DNA from: Collybiopsis luxurians FD-317 M1
Lineage: Eukaryota > Basidiomycota > Agaricomycetes > Agaricales > Omphalotaceae
Length of the DNA stretch: 64,000 bases
Assembly: GCA_000827265.1 (NCBI GenBank)
Contig: KN834749.1
Span: forward strand, 2,970,653 to 3,034,652
Direction: 5' to 3'
Both the position numbers and the translations under genes were made by a program. The notes beneath the pieces are model-generated. The model was not told where the DNA came from, ran no database searches, and saw only the letters and a list, made by a program, of their open reading frames with translations. Below are positions 1-11,237 of this stretch, piece after piece; within the stretch, counting starts at the first letter, position 1; the number at the start of each line of letters is the position of its first letter.

Positions 1-333
1 AAGGATTTCGGAGGCTCACCTTTGCAGCCTCTCTAACAGGCTCGGTTCCTACAGCATATCGCTTCACAGCGGGGAGAATCCTGGTAGATAGGATGTGATG
101 CACTTTGGCAAAGTTTTCATCAATGTTCTGAGAGAGAGATCCCTGAGCTGTTTTTGCATACACGACCCACTTTGACCTACCTGTAATTTGAGTGTAATCA
201 GCTGCTCAATCTGTTCGATTTGATCTTGCGGTGAAGCTGCAGTGTCCAGTCCAGGTATTTCGATAGACATTGGGTCTGGATTTGGCTTCCATCGTGGAGG
301 GTTCGGAGGAACTGGCTTGCGGTCTTCGGGCAT
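1..333 (-). CDS. ASK1: DASH complex subunit ASK1, N-terminal part
   Basis: Two exons are visible, complement(181..333) and complement(20..127), joined in phase 0 by a 53-nt GT-AG intron (128..180). A further intron starts at 19 and the rest lies outside the window. The joined protein has the start of the Ask1 domain: a short helix (EQIEQLITLKLQ) followed by NIDENFAKVHHILSTRILP and AVKRYAVGTEPVREAAK, matching the family pattern of a heptad-like LQ-ID-NF-AH block, then ILP and KY. Ask1 belongs to the DASH/Dam1 ring that couples kinetochores to microtubule plus ends in fungi. I chose the ATG at 331-333. The frame is open further upstream but without another ATG, and a splice acceptor-like CAACAG near 395 leaves a 5' exon possible. 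Family assignment rests on recalled family pattern, not a search. Confidence 0.72.
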
Positions 334-481
334 GATGATGGTGAGTGGAAAGGTTGGTCGACGCGACGGGACGCGTTTGTTTGGCTTGGAAGCTGTTGGC
401 AAACAAAGACAACATGTGACTCATTAGCTTTGACTCTGATTTTCCATGTATAATCTATGCCGGCGTATTCTTCAAACCATC
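334..481. promoter_or_regulatory. Short divergent promoter between ASK1 and DUS2
   Basis: Only about 150 bp separate the chosen ATGs of two head-to-head housekeeping genes, so both must be driven from this stretch or from overlapping transcribed leaders. No TATA box is obvious. Inferred from gene layout only. Confidence 0.4.
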
Positions 482-2128
482 ATGTCCAGACGACCTCATT
501 CTGAATCTCCCGTTCCTCGCAGCGCCAAAAGAGCAAAAATCAGTCATCTCACCAAGGAAAGCTTCAAGAATGGTGTCGTTCTTGCTCCAATGGTTCGTTC
601 CGGTGCTCGTAAGTTAATCACCAGTCTTTAATCAGAATTGATTCTCAATGTCCCATACAGTCCCCACTAGATTATTCGCTTTAAAACACGGTGCTTCACT
701 CGTATGGGCTCCAGAATTGATAGACAAGGCTATTTTACACACTGAACGAGTCGTAGATCGTACGTATATCCATCCAAATTCCCTCTTGTTTTCCATCTCA
801 TCCTCTCCTTTTGTAATCCAGCTATAACAGGCGTCATCTCCTATAACGGCAAATCCCGCGCAGTCTGGACAACCCATCCCATCGAAAAACCCTACCTCAT
901 CTACCAAATTGGTACCGCAGATCAAGAACTCGCAGTCCAAGCCGCAAAAACCGTCATGCAAGATGTCTCGGGCATCGACCTCAACTGCGGCTGCCCCAAA
1001 CCCTTCTCAACCCACGGAGGCATGGGCGCCGCCCTCCTCACCAACCCCGACCTCCTCTGCTCCATCCTCACCGCCCTCCGCCAAGCCATGCCCCCCGAAA
1101 TCACTGTCACCGCCAAAATCCGCCTCCTCCCCTCCCAAGAAGACACCCTCGCCCTCGTCGAACGCATCGTCAACACCGGCATCAGCGCTCTCACCGTCCA
1201 CTGTCGGACTCGAAACATGCGAGACAGAGACCGCGCGATGATCGAGCGGTTGCAGGAGATTGTCGAATTAGTCAACGTGAAGATGGGCAAGGACATTGCC
1301 GTACTGGAAAACGGCGACTGTCTGGGGGCGGAAGACGCTATACGTGTACGACGGGCGACGAGCGCTTCGTCGGTTATGATCGCCCGAGCGGCCGAGGCTA
1401 ATCCCTCTTGCTTCTCCACCACCCCGCTCGTGGATATCCACGAAACTCTTGTCCCGGCATACCTCCGCCTATCGAAATACCTCGACAATCACTGGAGTTT
1501 GACGAAATTCTGTTTATCCCAGTTCAAGAGTCCGCATACCAAGCCGAATGGTAAGGCGGAGGATAAGCGGGTCAGGGATAGGATCGTCAAGGCGAGGTCG
1601 TTTGATGAGGTGGCGGATGTTGCCGGTGGGGAGTGGACGGGGGAAGAGGATTTTAGGGAGATTGTTGAGGCGATTGAGGGGAGGGAGGATGGTCATATTC
1701 GGTTTGTGGAGACGGATGTGGATCTGGGGGAGGTGAAGGCGGTAAAGGCGGTTGATCTGCCACCACCGACTCCTGCATCAGTGACAGACGCACGCAACGA
1801 TTCTGATTCAGAATCCCACACTCCAGATCCTTGTCCCTCCCTTCTCGCCACCGCCGTCGCTGCTAAGACGAATCAACTTGGGGAGCGTGGATATGATACA
1901 CCTCCTGGGACGCAGAATCCGCATCCGCCGGCGTTGGGTGCGCCGTTGATGGGTGCTGGTGCCGATGTGGATGTGGATGTGGGTGTGCGGGGGCTTGGAC
2001 TTGCGGTCAAGGGAGGGAGGGGAGGCCCGGTACCTGCGTTGATAACGGGGCAGGACCCGATGACGCCGACGCATATGACTGGGCCTAGGACGACTCAGAC
2101 GCCGCTTATGGTTATGAGTGTTCAGTAG
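482..2128 (+). CDS. DUS2: tRNA-dihydrouridine(20) synthase, DUS2 type
   Basis: Three exons, 482..608, 661..759 and 822..2128, encode about 510 residues. Introns are 52 and 62 nt and both junctions keep frame (phase 1). The protein has the FMN-dependent dihydrouridine synthase barrel: VVLAPMVRSG at residues 30-40, then LVWAPELIDKAI as in Dus2 rather than Dus1/Dus3, and the catalytic signature LNCGCPK with Cys133, followed by GGMGAALL. Later come KIRLL, TVHCRTRNMRDR, and an ENGD segment that binds the cofactor phosphate. The enzyme reduces U20 in cytosolic tRNA with NAD(P)H. The last ~150 residues are a low-complexity Pro/Asp/Gly-rich tail, longer than in yeast Dus2, and its codon use is GC-rich. 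An overlapping minus-strand open frame here is a shadow. Head-to-head with ASK1. Confidence 0.88.
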
Positions 2129-3278
2129 GGGTAGTAGTACTGTCGTGCTGTTGTGCTGTCGTGCTGTAGTGTAACTCAGTGCTGTGCGATGGTGGTGGAG
2201 ATGGGGTAAAGAGAGGGAGTCCGCGGGGCTGCTCTATACATGTTGGATAAGGTGCATAGTTTACAGGTTGTATTATTGTTAAATGTGCTGTTAGAAATTT
2301 GTTGTACATATGTTGACACACGCGTGTATATCCCGTCAGAGGCAAAGTCATACTCGTAGATGTATCATGATAAGTTTTGGTCAGTGGATCAGCGGCAGAG
2401 ATGCAGGCCGAGAGTATGTAGAGTACAGCCGGGTGGGTGAGTTCTGAATCTGACGTATTTGAGCAGGCCTCAGTGGAAGGTTATCGGTTATTAGCTGGTG
2501 AAACGGTGACTATCGCTCTGGTTACGGATTTCGGATGAGTTTCATATCTCTCTCTATTAATTCGATCGAGTACCCGAGCTAGCGCTGCTACGTCTTTATC
2601 TTTTATCACCCAGAAAATAATCACTATCGTCGCTCTCAATCGCTCGAAGCTCTCGTACTGGGATCTAGACAACACTTTATCTGTGTAGAGGAGAGAGAGA
2701 GAGAGCTCTTCGAACATGAGGCATGATGCTTGGAACTGCGAGATGGAATACGCGTAGCGCCGTTCGAGAAAAGTATGATCACGATATACTTCCGCTCAGT
2801 AGCTCTCCGAGTCTCCCTGTTGCGACGTCAGGTCGTACTAGAAACCGAAAATCCATCCTAGAAACCAAAAGAAAAAAAAACCTGCAAAAACACACACCAG
2901 GCTTACCTACCAGTCGACGTCGCGAAGGACCGCAAAAGAAACGATCGTCCCAAATTTCCAAATTCCAAATATGTAAAATCATGGGAAGGGATGGGGTTCG
3001 TCCCATCCGAATCGTCTCTGTCTCTCCGTCTCTCTGTTTCTCTGTCTGTTACTCTCTCTCGCTCTTCCGTCCTAGACCCCCACTCTCTCTCTTTTCAACT
3101 TTCCTTTTATTTTGGTTCCTCCTTTCCTGATTCCAATTACGACACCCACCCGACTCTGAGCTTGACCGACTGGTTCACTTGTTTTTTCCACTAGTTTTTT
3201 TCTAGCCCGTTCTTTGCGCTTTCCCCTACTGCTTCAATCTCTCGAACTCGAAATTTGGGCTACAGTCGTACAGGTGAT
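2129..3278. other. Intergenic; pyrimidine-rich leader of the next gene
   Basis: I see no convincing gene. Short open frames here lack splice logic. From about 3000 to 3110 the plus strand is a long run of TCTCTC/CTCTCT repeats, a common feature just upstream of transcription starts in filamentous basidiomycetes, so it is probably the core promoter and 5' leader of the gene starting at 3279. Confidence 0.45.
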
Positions 3279-4917
3279 ATGGAGCCAATCGTATTCAGTG
3301 GTACCGTGGGCTCGGCCGCTCTAGCTATGATTGTCAGTATCTCTTCCTTTCTCCGTGTTATGGAATCCATACTGACTACGTACGCAGTTCGAAGTATTCC
3401 TTTTCGGCAGGTCTCATCTTTCCCCCACCCACCTCATCGTTCCTAACACCATTTTTGCATTGACATTCAGGACTTTACATCACCCAATTCCTCTTTTACG
3501 CGAAAATGCTCTCCCACCAGCGCGCGGGCCGCAACGTCGCCATGACCCTCGCCGGGATCGCCCTGTTCGTACTGGCAACGGCGAGTGTCTTTTTGGGCGT
3601 GTTCGACGCGCGGAATATGCTGGACTTGGTTGTGCACGCGCAGGCGAATCAGGGTAGGATGGATCAGGATCTTGATCTTGGGTTGTGGCGTGAGATGATT
3701 TGCTTGAGGACGGTGAGTTCGAGTGTTTATCTCGTCGCCAAGTGAGTTTTCGTTTTTTTTTTTTTTTTGTTTTGCTGGGTGATGCTGACTGGTGAGCTTG
3801 TATTTGTAGTTTGATTGGGGACATGATATTGGTGAGCATTGCGTGTGTTGGACGCGTTTTTTTTTCATGCGAAATATTAATGAGATGTGACATCTATCTA
3901 TCTTGTAGATTCACCGCTGCTTCGTCATTCGAGGGTATGATTCTCGGATCGTCGTAATTCCTACTGTTGCGGCTGTTCTTAACACCTGTGCGTAATTTTT
4001 TGTTGATCTTTCCACATTCATTTCCAACTGATTAAATTTGCTGTTGCTACCTAGTTCTTGCCATCGCTGCTACAGTCCTCGCGGCCCATTCAAACACATT
4101 GGACACTAGCGTCACGGATCTCATGCAGTCCCTGGGGAAGAGCAAGACCGCAGTTTTATATGCCAACCTCGCCGTGAATTGGTGCTTGAATGTCGTTTTG
4201 ACTGCGCTCATAGGTTAGACTCAGTGACACGATTTTTCACTCCGATATAAGATGATGATGGGTCTTCTTTCCGTCCACATAGCGCGGAAAATTTGGTCCA
4301 TTAGGCAAGAGACCAATGAGTTTCTCGGTAGGGACAAGTCTCATGGAAGGCTTACCGGTTTGGTCAAGACAGCGTATGTACTTGTATATCCGATAACCCA
4401 GCTCCCTTAGTGTTGATGGAACCCTGCACACAGGCTGGAATCTGGTATGCTATACCCACTCATCGTTGCTGTCTGCTTGGCAATTCAGATTTCTGGAACG
4501 CACGCGGATTTGCACCCTTTACTCACCATCATCGCGGTAAGAATTTTTCTTTGAAATCTGACTTGGAATTAACTCGGGTCATGACATCAACAGGGGCTGG
4601 CTCCGACTTTTATCATGGTTCAAGCTGGTCTAGGACTGAGCGTCGAGAACAAGCTCAAACCGTTCTACCTCAACAAAGCGGACGAACTACCGTCATATTT
4701 CCTCACCGTTCGCCCTGTGTCAATGTTCAACGGAGATACCTTTGTCACCAACACGTTTGAGAAGATGGCTGACTTGAAATCGTTGAGTGGGGACGGCCCC
4801 CTGCGTCCGCCATCTGTGTATGCTGGAAACGCGAGGTTCAGTCAGCAGAAGGTACCGGGAAGGAATGTACGTTTTGTCGAGCGCAACAGCTGTGTTGATT
4901 GCGATCGTCCTCGATGA
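3279..4917 (+). CDS. Seven-helix integral membrane protein, agaricomycete family
   Basis: Nine exons (3279..3332, 3388..3406, 3471..3741, 3810..3831, 3909..3987, 4055..4213, 4283..4373, 4434..4536, 4594..4917) give about 373 residues with every junction in frame. Hydrophobic segments follow the pattern of a large, mostly uncharacterised agaricomycete family: a short N-terminus, FLFGLYITQFLFY, a helix after a basic loop (MTLAGIALFVLATASVF), NLIGDMILIHRCFVI, a helix near VVIPTVAAVLNT, then LYANLAVNWCLNVVLTALI, a cytoplasmic basic loop (RKIWSIRQ), LESGMLYPLIVAVCLAIQI, and HPLLTIIAGLAPTFIMVQAGLG. The tail is hydrophilic. Function is unknown; the topology is receptor-like but I see no motif proving ligand or G-protein coupling. 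Exon 2 is only 19 nt, and its donor must be GC (3407..3470, GCAGGT) to keep the FLFGLY frame. Exon 4 is 22 nt. Confidence 0.75.
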
Positions 4918-5090
4918 GGTCGAGACGAGGTATTGTTGCTCTTTTTACAGACATGCTTATGCATATTTCGATGAAAGGGACTTTTGCACTTTCTTTTGGA
5001 TTGGACAGACTCTTTTTTTGATATTAACGTATATCTAATACGTACGATGTGTGTCCTCGTTTATCGGTCGTTGCTGGGCCGACACAATTT

Positions 5091-5108
5091 TATTGTACGA
5101 GTACAATA
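5091..5108. repeat. Short inverted repeat downstream of the membrane protein gene
   Basis: Eight-base arms TATTGTAC and GTACAATA separated by two bases, about 175 bp after the stop codon. It could be part of the 3' end region or chance; no T-run follows. Confidence 0.3.
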
Positions 5109-5280
5109 ATGTTCTGATACTTATTGTAACCTGCTTACCCTTTCCGGCAAGATGTAGATGCCTACGATCTATGATTCAAACTTCCGGTACCCCAGTGTAA
5201 TGAGGAGTCGAGTGATTCTGGGAGCGATAGCGCGACAATGAATGGGAGAGGGATTCCGGATTTTGGTTTCGGATCACTTC

Positions 5281-6075
5281 CTAACTAGGAGGGAATGTGC
5301 TCGGATCGGATGGGTTCTATCAGATTCGACTTGAACTCTTCCCGAATTTTTAGAAGACAAATCAACCTACGTATAATCCCGTAGGTGGACTTGAGAGGTC
5401 TGTAATGAACGGCGTAGGTGCGGAGAAAGCCGTGTCATCATCGATCACCGGTCGAACCCGACTTGCAGCTGCTTTGCGACGTCGGTAGCGTAAAAATCGA
5501 AGGACGAGGAACACCAAAACGACAAGAAATGCGAGCCCCCCGACTACACCTCCGGCTATGGCCCCCGCTTCCGACCTTCCCTTATTGTTCGAGTTATTAG
5601 AGGTATCCACAGTGGCGTCCTGGGCCCCGCCTTGACTGTTGATGGATTCCGGAGAGGCTGAGGACTTCAGAGCGTCTATGATGATCAAGTTTCGCATCCA
5701 ATACCTCAATAAATTGGTGAAGAAGAGACTCACTATCTAACTGTTGAGCGCGGGTAACACTGAAGGTACTAGAATCGTTCTGATTACCCGCAATGAGCGG
5801 AGCGAAGTACGGAAGTGGAATGAATGCGTACGACGGAGTAATTCTGGGATGCCTGATGAGGAATCATAGTTCCACGTGAAGTAGCATATCTGAAAGCGCA
5901 GTCTATGAAGAAAAGATACAGGCATGGATTAAACAAAGAGAGCGTACCCGGTCAAAGCTGTCGAGGAGTCGTCCTGTGGACTACAATTGGGGACACCGTT
6001 TAGATTCTGATTGTCACATATGACGGGCGACGGCAGCAGTGAAAATATCCACGCAGCTACTAGAGAAGAAGACAT
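5281..6075 (-). CDS. Single-pass membrane protein, paralogue 1 (ectodomain lost, tail truncated)
   Basis: Exons complement(5948..6075, 5832..5889, 5734..5779, 5371..5675, 5281..5316) give about 190 residues: signal peptide (MSSSLVAAWIFSLLPSP), a short ectodomain, a Ser/Asn linker, one transmembrane helix (GAIAGGVVGGLAFLVVLV), an RYRRRK stop-transfer signal and an acidic cytoplasmic tail ending NPSDPSTFPPS. Compared with its tandem neighbour (6653..7981) it lacks the three exons coding the CxC cysteine block. It also stops at TAG (5281-5283) where the neighbour has CAG. Beyond that stop the same frame continues to TGA at 5176-5178 and still ends in TGVPEV, matching the neighbour's TGVPEL. It is therefore either a recently shortened gene or an early pseudogene. 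Function unknown; the family looks like cell-surface sensors or adhesins. Confidence 0.65.
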
Positions 6076-6652
6076 TGGCCTACGAGCGGATTCCAATTAG
6101 TGCTCTGTAGAGAGCAAAGTCAAAAATGGCGAGAAGTCGAAGCAGGCTCTACAGCTCTTCTCCACCCGTGTTTATAATGTCCGATGAATCCGAGCAAGCA
6201 CTCTGTGATTTAATTAATGCAAGGAGCCAGCCTCCAAGCCGACGATATTATACCCGCAGCGCTGATGAAGTGTTAAACCTTAATGCGAAGCTAGAGGACC
6301 GATGAGAATGAACATGAATGAACAGAAGTAGCAGTGTATGCGGCACCAATCAAGCACACTATACCAGCAAATCACAGATGCTATTCCGAACAGCGAATCC
6401 AGGAGGCATTGCGATAAATTCATTGCGTCGATGATCAGTATTGGTGGTTTCTGCACAATGGAAGGTAAGATGCAATGTAGCGCTCCTTCAAAGTTGCCGG
6501 CCCTTTGTTGTGGAGCTAAAGTCGACATCTGCTGCTTTCTTTTCTCCGAAAAAAGCATCTGTATATTTATAGGCTACTCATTCTGTTGGGCAAATGGTTT
6601 AGGATCTTGGACCGTTATGATACAAATACATGATCTTGACTTGATATGTACT

Positions 6653-7981
6653 TTAAAGCTCTGGTACACCAGTGTACTGTGTGGGTGCATGAATATTCCG
6701 CAATGGATGGCGCGAGAGTGGGGAGAACGGTGATTCCGTGTTATTATTTTGGATCATATCCTGACTAGGAGGGAATGTACTAGGATCAGATGGGTTCTAT
6801 GAAGAGTCATATTAGATTTCCACATTTGATTTGACCCCACTGAATTTTTGGCAGACAGGAAACTCACATATAATCTCATAGGTGGTGGACTCGGGGGATC
6901 TGTGGGATGTGATGTAGGTGCAGTAAACGCTGTGACATCGTCTATCGATGGTCGATCTCGACTTGCAGCTGCCTTTCGACGTCGATGACGTAAGAATAGA
7001 AAGACGAGGATAGCTGAGATGACAAGGAACGCGATCCCTCCGACCACGCCGCCAGCTATGGCCCCCCCTTCTGACCTTCCCTTGGCATTTGCGCTATTAG
7101 ATGTGCTGGTGGGGCCCGAAGGGGCTGAGGATTCCGGATTGTCTATACCAATCAAGTATCGCATCCAGTGCTCGAACAAATCAGTGAAGCAAAGACTCAC
7201 CGCTTAACTGTTGAGCAAGGGTGACGTTGAAGGTGCTGGAGGAGCTCTGATGGCCTAGAATGAGCGTGAAGATGTGGAATGGGGAGCTTAGAAACGTACA
7301 TTTAAATAATTCTGGTACGCCCAATGGGGAACTGCAGTGCCAGTCGGGATGGGTTGAGGAAAGAAACTGGATAGATGTATGTTTCATCAGGAAATTCGAC
7401 TGTATATCAAACGAAGACAGCTACCTATCAAAAATTCGCTGTGGCAGCGTGCAGTTTGAAATCCAGTCGTTCCATCTGTTGACGGGAAGGATGTAATAAC
7501 ACTCCCTCGAACCATCAAAAATTCAAAGGCCTTTACTTACCGTACAAACGTCTGTCCCTGGCAGAATGAACAAGCACTCAAAGTGCTATAGTATACACTG
7601 GAGCAAGTGCAGTTGTTTATCTGGGATGTAAGGAGTTCATAAAACTCTCCAGAGGCGATGGGCGGGATATCGAAGGCTGTGATTCAAGCTTTCGATTTAT
7701 ATCCCAAACAAGCAGAATTAGCAGAGGTAGAAGACACACCGTTATTTGTACTGCATACGGATCCCAAATATCCGGCAACTAAGCAGGAGCTTTGTTTTTT
7801 TGAGTTGAATAACTACACAGACAAGCCGGTGAATGTTCGCTTCGACCAGAAAAAATGTGCCTACCCATGGGTTCTGGGCCTGGACCTGTTGGGTACAGTT
7901 TGGAACAATCAATTCCGGATCACATCTAACAGGTGATGACAGCAGGAAAAGGATCCAAGTAAATCCTGCGGAGACGAACAT
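6653..7981 (-). CDS. Single-pass membrane protein with Cys-rich ectodomain, paralogue 2
   Basis: Eight exons, complement(7865..7981, 7740..7812, 7541..7676, 7425..7475, 7300..7366, 7201..7246, 6868..7142, 6653..6796), give about 302 residues with all phases consistent. Order: signal peptide (MFVSAGFTWILFLLSSPV), ectodomain with SSCLVAGYLGSVCSTNN, NNCTCSSVYYSTLSACSFCQ, a WNDWISNC segment and IPTGTAVPHWAYQNYL, then a Ser/Thr linker, one transmembrane helix (GAIAGGVVGGIAFLVISA), LRHRRRK, and a cytoplasmic tail with YNPSDPSTFPPS and the end TGVPEL. This layout is common and expanded in agaricomycetes; its ligand is unknown. It is the intact member of a tandem duplication with the gene at 5281..6075. 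The start ATG opens directly onto the signal peptide. Confidence 0.72.
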
Positions 7982-8170
7982 CGACTTTCGAGCGGACTAG
8001 TCTTCGGGTGAAGCGAGGAGAGGGACAGCAAGCAAAGTCCAGGCGACTTCCACAGTTCTTCTCCACTTGGTTTTAGGTTTATAATGACCTCGTGCACTGA
8101 TGAAGTTCTATCTCCGAGTGTGGAGTGGGGAGTAAACCAGAAGCCGGCAATATCATCTTCGCAGGGGGTC

Positions 8171-9237
8171 GGAAAGAGGGACTCGGGAAGTTAGATTTAT
8201 AACACGGTGTCATGATGGTCTAAGAGCTGAACAGTGGTAAACACTGGTTTCTAGCGATGATCCCAGAGGGATCCCAGGCTATATCATCCTCGGAACACCG
8301 CAGAAGGAGCAGATGATGCAATTTCCAACCTTAACGTGAAGTGCTACCGGCGTAGTAGAAGGCATTGACAACCTACATGAATAACTATGAGCGTGAAAGG
8401 GCCAGGGAGAGGTATGCAGCACCTCTTTAAATAGCAAGTCTAGAAGGCATCTTGTGGTCGATGATAACAACAAGATAACAAGGCGAGAACGAGCGCCTCT
8501 GAGAAATGCAATTTAGCGCCCGCCATTCCTCGTCCACGAACATCACCAAAACCGCCCAAGCCATATCCGGCATGACGGGCCGGTATATAGGCATGATCAC
8601 TACTACCTGGGGAGGGGGCCGACAAGCGGCGAGAACAAACCGTTCCGACTGCGATCGATGCACGCGAATTTTACCTTACAATTCCATCAACTTTCACGTT
8701 AAAAAATACTTACAAACAAAACGCACTGTAGGACCTATGCGTTATAATTAATGACTGTTAAAATCAACCATTTATTGTTTCTTCAGGCGTTGATTAAGGG
8801 AAATATGGTTGCGCGCTAGGCTGCCGGTGTTCGTCGAACTGTTTCCTCACAACTATTACGGTCGTGCGCATCTGGTATTATAAGGGTAATTTGTGATTTG
8901 GCCTAGCAAAGGCAGTCATTCGCAAAGCGGTTGAAGCCTGCAAGCCGAGCTTTAACTACTGCTGGAATAAATGGATTCTGTCCGGGATCACCGCTTCGGA
9001 TCGAAGTATTCCGATTGGAATTGATCGTAGCAGTTGACTAGCCTTCATTAGGGATCTAGTGACTAGTTTTTCTCTTTAGATTATGCTGGCTATTGAATGA
9101 CGGTATAGCTTGCAAACTCGAACACCGAAGTTGATATTTCACCAACTCGTTTTCGCTTCTTTCCCTGTTTCCGTAAATCGTGGATATCGACTCGAAGGTA
9201 AATATTATGATATCTTACCGCCAAAATGTGTTGATAA
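8171..9237. other. Intergenic, no gene recognised
   Basis: AT-rich. Part of 8280-8520 weakly resembles 6400-6490 (a GTCGATGAT motif and a GCAATNTAGCGC motif), probably more of the duplicated promoter DNA. No open frame with splice logic. Confidence 0.35.
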
Positions 9238-9942
9238 TGTATTCAAGCCAAAGATGGCATCTACTGTACCAATGCACAGGTCAACGACGATTCCCATCTC
9301 CGCTCGCAATTAATATTCAACACAACATTCACGGTGCAAAAATCGGGATTTTCCAACGCCGTTCAATCGGCTGAATCAATTACGGTTCCCAAAAGACGTC
9401 AAATTATCTTCAGCCACGAAACCAGTTGTCTCCCCACATTCAACACTTATATCGAGTTTATCAATGGGTACAGAGAAGGTGACTATAGCGACGTCTTTGC
9501 GAAGCAGTGTGTCTGCATAGACGATGAAAATCGCAGCTATGTTGACGGCATATATCGAAAAACCAACATATTACCAGGGAATTATCCGTTAGTGCCTCTC
9601 AAACCGCAAGCAATTCCCTTTCATTTCTCAGAATTCCCAATTTTCGAAATCAATAACGACGATATTCTTAAGAGTTCCATTGGTCCAGGAACGTTCATCC
9701 TCGCTGGCGACCGCAACCGCCGTGCGATGATAGTCAGTCATCTTTTCCAACATGGACAATATCACTACATTGTCTGCCTTCATGGAGAAGTCGATTTTTT
9801 TCTGATGAAATTTCATGATTGCGGAGTAGCAAGGGAGTGGATTTACTGGGACGATATCGGGAAATTGTATAAGGGGACCATGTTTTCCGTTTTGTTCGTG
9901 GAGAAGCCGAATACCCTCGAAGCAAAATTAATGAATCTCTGA
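9238..9942 (+). CDS. Hypothetical protein, 5' end unresolved
   Basis: An open frame of 234 codons begins after a stop at 9235. It has no upstream ATG in frame, so at least one 5' exon is probably missing from this model; a likely acceptor is ATTCAAG at about 9240-9246. The protein reads like real coding sequence (even composition, many aromatic and charged residues: REGDYSDVFAKQ, LPGNYPLVPLKPQ, VAREWIYWDDIGKLYKG) and has no transmembrane helix. I do not recognise the family. A sequence resembling a 3' intron end (TTTTCCCACAG) lies at 9945-9957, so the 3' end may extend. Confidence 0.35.
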   Translation, partial: CIQAKDGIYCTNAQVNDDSHLRSQLIFNTTFTVQKSGFSNAVQSAESITVPKRRQIIFSHETSCLPTFNTYIEFINGYREGDYSDVFAKQCVCIDDENRSYVDGIYRKTNILPGNYPLVPLKPQAIPFHFSEFPIFEINNDDILKSSIGPGTFILAGDRNRRAMIVSHLFQHGQYHYIVCLHGEVDFFLMKFHDCGVAREWIYWDDIGKLYKGTMFSVLFVEKPNTLEAKLMNL

Positions 9943-10627
9943 AAGTTTTCCCACAGTAGATGGAGCAACGACGAGGGCAGTGAGAACGGTGCTGCGACTG
10001 GATTTTGGAATGCTATTTGGGAATTTTTTAGCGATATTCAGAGGTAAGGCGTCTTTCAGTCCGTCTTCGGTAACGGTAACGTTTTAGACATCACAGTTAC
10101 AGTGGAGACGAGATTCACGACAGTGAAAACACTGATTGGAATTTTTAATGATCCTCGTTATAAACTTCGCATTTCTTGTACATACTACAAACGGATGAGT
10201 TACGCGTTCTTTTTTGGTCGTCGCTATAGTGCTTCACAAGATGTTGTCACCGATATGTTCTAAATGGTGTACACATATAACTCATGTACGCATATTCAAC
10301 AAAGAGTATACGAACGACCTCTTTACTTGGATGAACAGATCAGGGGATGAACCTTTCGCAAGGAGTTGATCTTTTCACCGTTAGAGACGGTATCTGAAAC
10401 CTAGAGACTAAATTGATTCCGGTGTCCAGGATTCGCTGAATATCTACGTTGGTAATCAAAATGACCATGGTTGAAACTCAGCTCTCGTGAACTTCAAGGT
10501 ATGCAGAAACAGATTTTAGCTCGCATGAACCTGTTGTCATTGGAAATTTGCGTTGCGTTTCCATTCCTGTCGTCAATTTAAAGTTCTTCATTTTACTACC
10601 ACTGCGACAAGATGTGGTATACCGAGC

Positions 10628-11101
10628 TTAAGTACATGAATCAGTAAAATTTCCGGAATGTGCGTTCTTCGCAAAGACATGAACGCAAGCATCCCTGTTC
10701 TGGCCTGTAGCAGATAACGAAGAGCGCAAGTCATGTAAGAGATGGGATACGAATTCAAACAATGCCTGGACAGATTGCAACGCCGTGTATTGCTTATGTT
10801 CATCAAAGAATGCTACATAGGCGCGTACACAGTATATCAGCTTTAGAATCTCGACGGAAAATTTCAACATACAAGCCAGACGATGAATAAAACTCCAGCG
10901 ATCTCGGCGAATAAACCTTACAAATAGAGAGAAGAGAGAGGGATAAAGAAGAGCATTAAAGGACATCAAAAGAATTTTAACGTCTTCAATACGACGGTGT
11001 TGCAGAACGATGCTCGTTGATTTCTCCAGTAGATTTCGCGAGAAATTCCGATCCTGAATGTGCGTCAATACCTCCGTGACTCGAGATGTTGGAACAGACA
11101 T
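10628..11101 (-). CDS. Hypothetical protein (157 codons or spliced)
   Basis: Opens with ATG at 11099-11101 and runs to TAA at 10628. Inside, GTAAGG after the LFSLF codons and TTCTAAAG before LIYCVRAY could bound an in-frame intron of about 80 nt, which would remove a less protein-like basic stretch. The remaining protein is helical with hydrophobic patches. No family recognised; it may be a degenerate gene. Confidence 0.3.
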   Translation of the reverse strand: MSVPTSRVTEVLTHIQDRNFSRNLLEKSTSIVLQHRRIEDVKILLMSFNALLYPSLFSLFVRFIRRDRWSFIHRLACMLKFSVEILKLIYCVRAYVAFFDEHKQYTALQSVQALFEFVSHLLHDLRSSLSATGQNRDACVHVFAKNAHSGNFTDSCT

Positions 11102-11237
11102 GCAACTCTTTGGGATTAACTCAAGGATCTGCCAATACGCCGCTCTTTTTGGTAATCTAGATAGTCGTTTGAGATTTCATTTTAATTCCTAAAGGCAAGA
11201 AGATCTGGCTCGGACGTTTGAAGTCTGAAGCAAGGGC

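Larger units (their letters stand above)
5176..8170 (-). repeat. Tandem segmental duplication (two membrane-protein units)
   Basis: The two units (about 5176..6260 and 6653..8170) share exon order, splice sites and C-terminal coding ends. They also share upstream DNA: a stretch near 6155-6185 (CAGCTCTTCTCCACC, then GTTTATAATG) recurs near 8050-8090 with small changes, and both are followed by a CTGATGAAG motif. The duplication therefore included the promoter. Confidence 0.55.

Noticed and set aside
922..1488. 188-codon minus-strand frame over DUS2
   Set aside because: Produced by GC-rich codon bias opposite a clearly conserved DUS2 frame.
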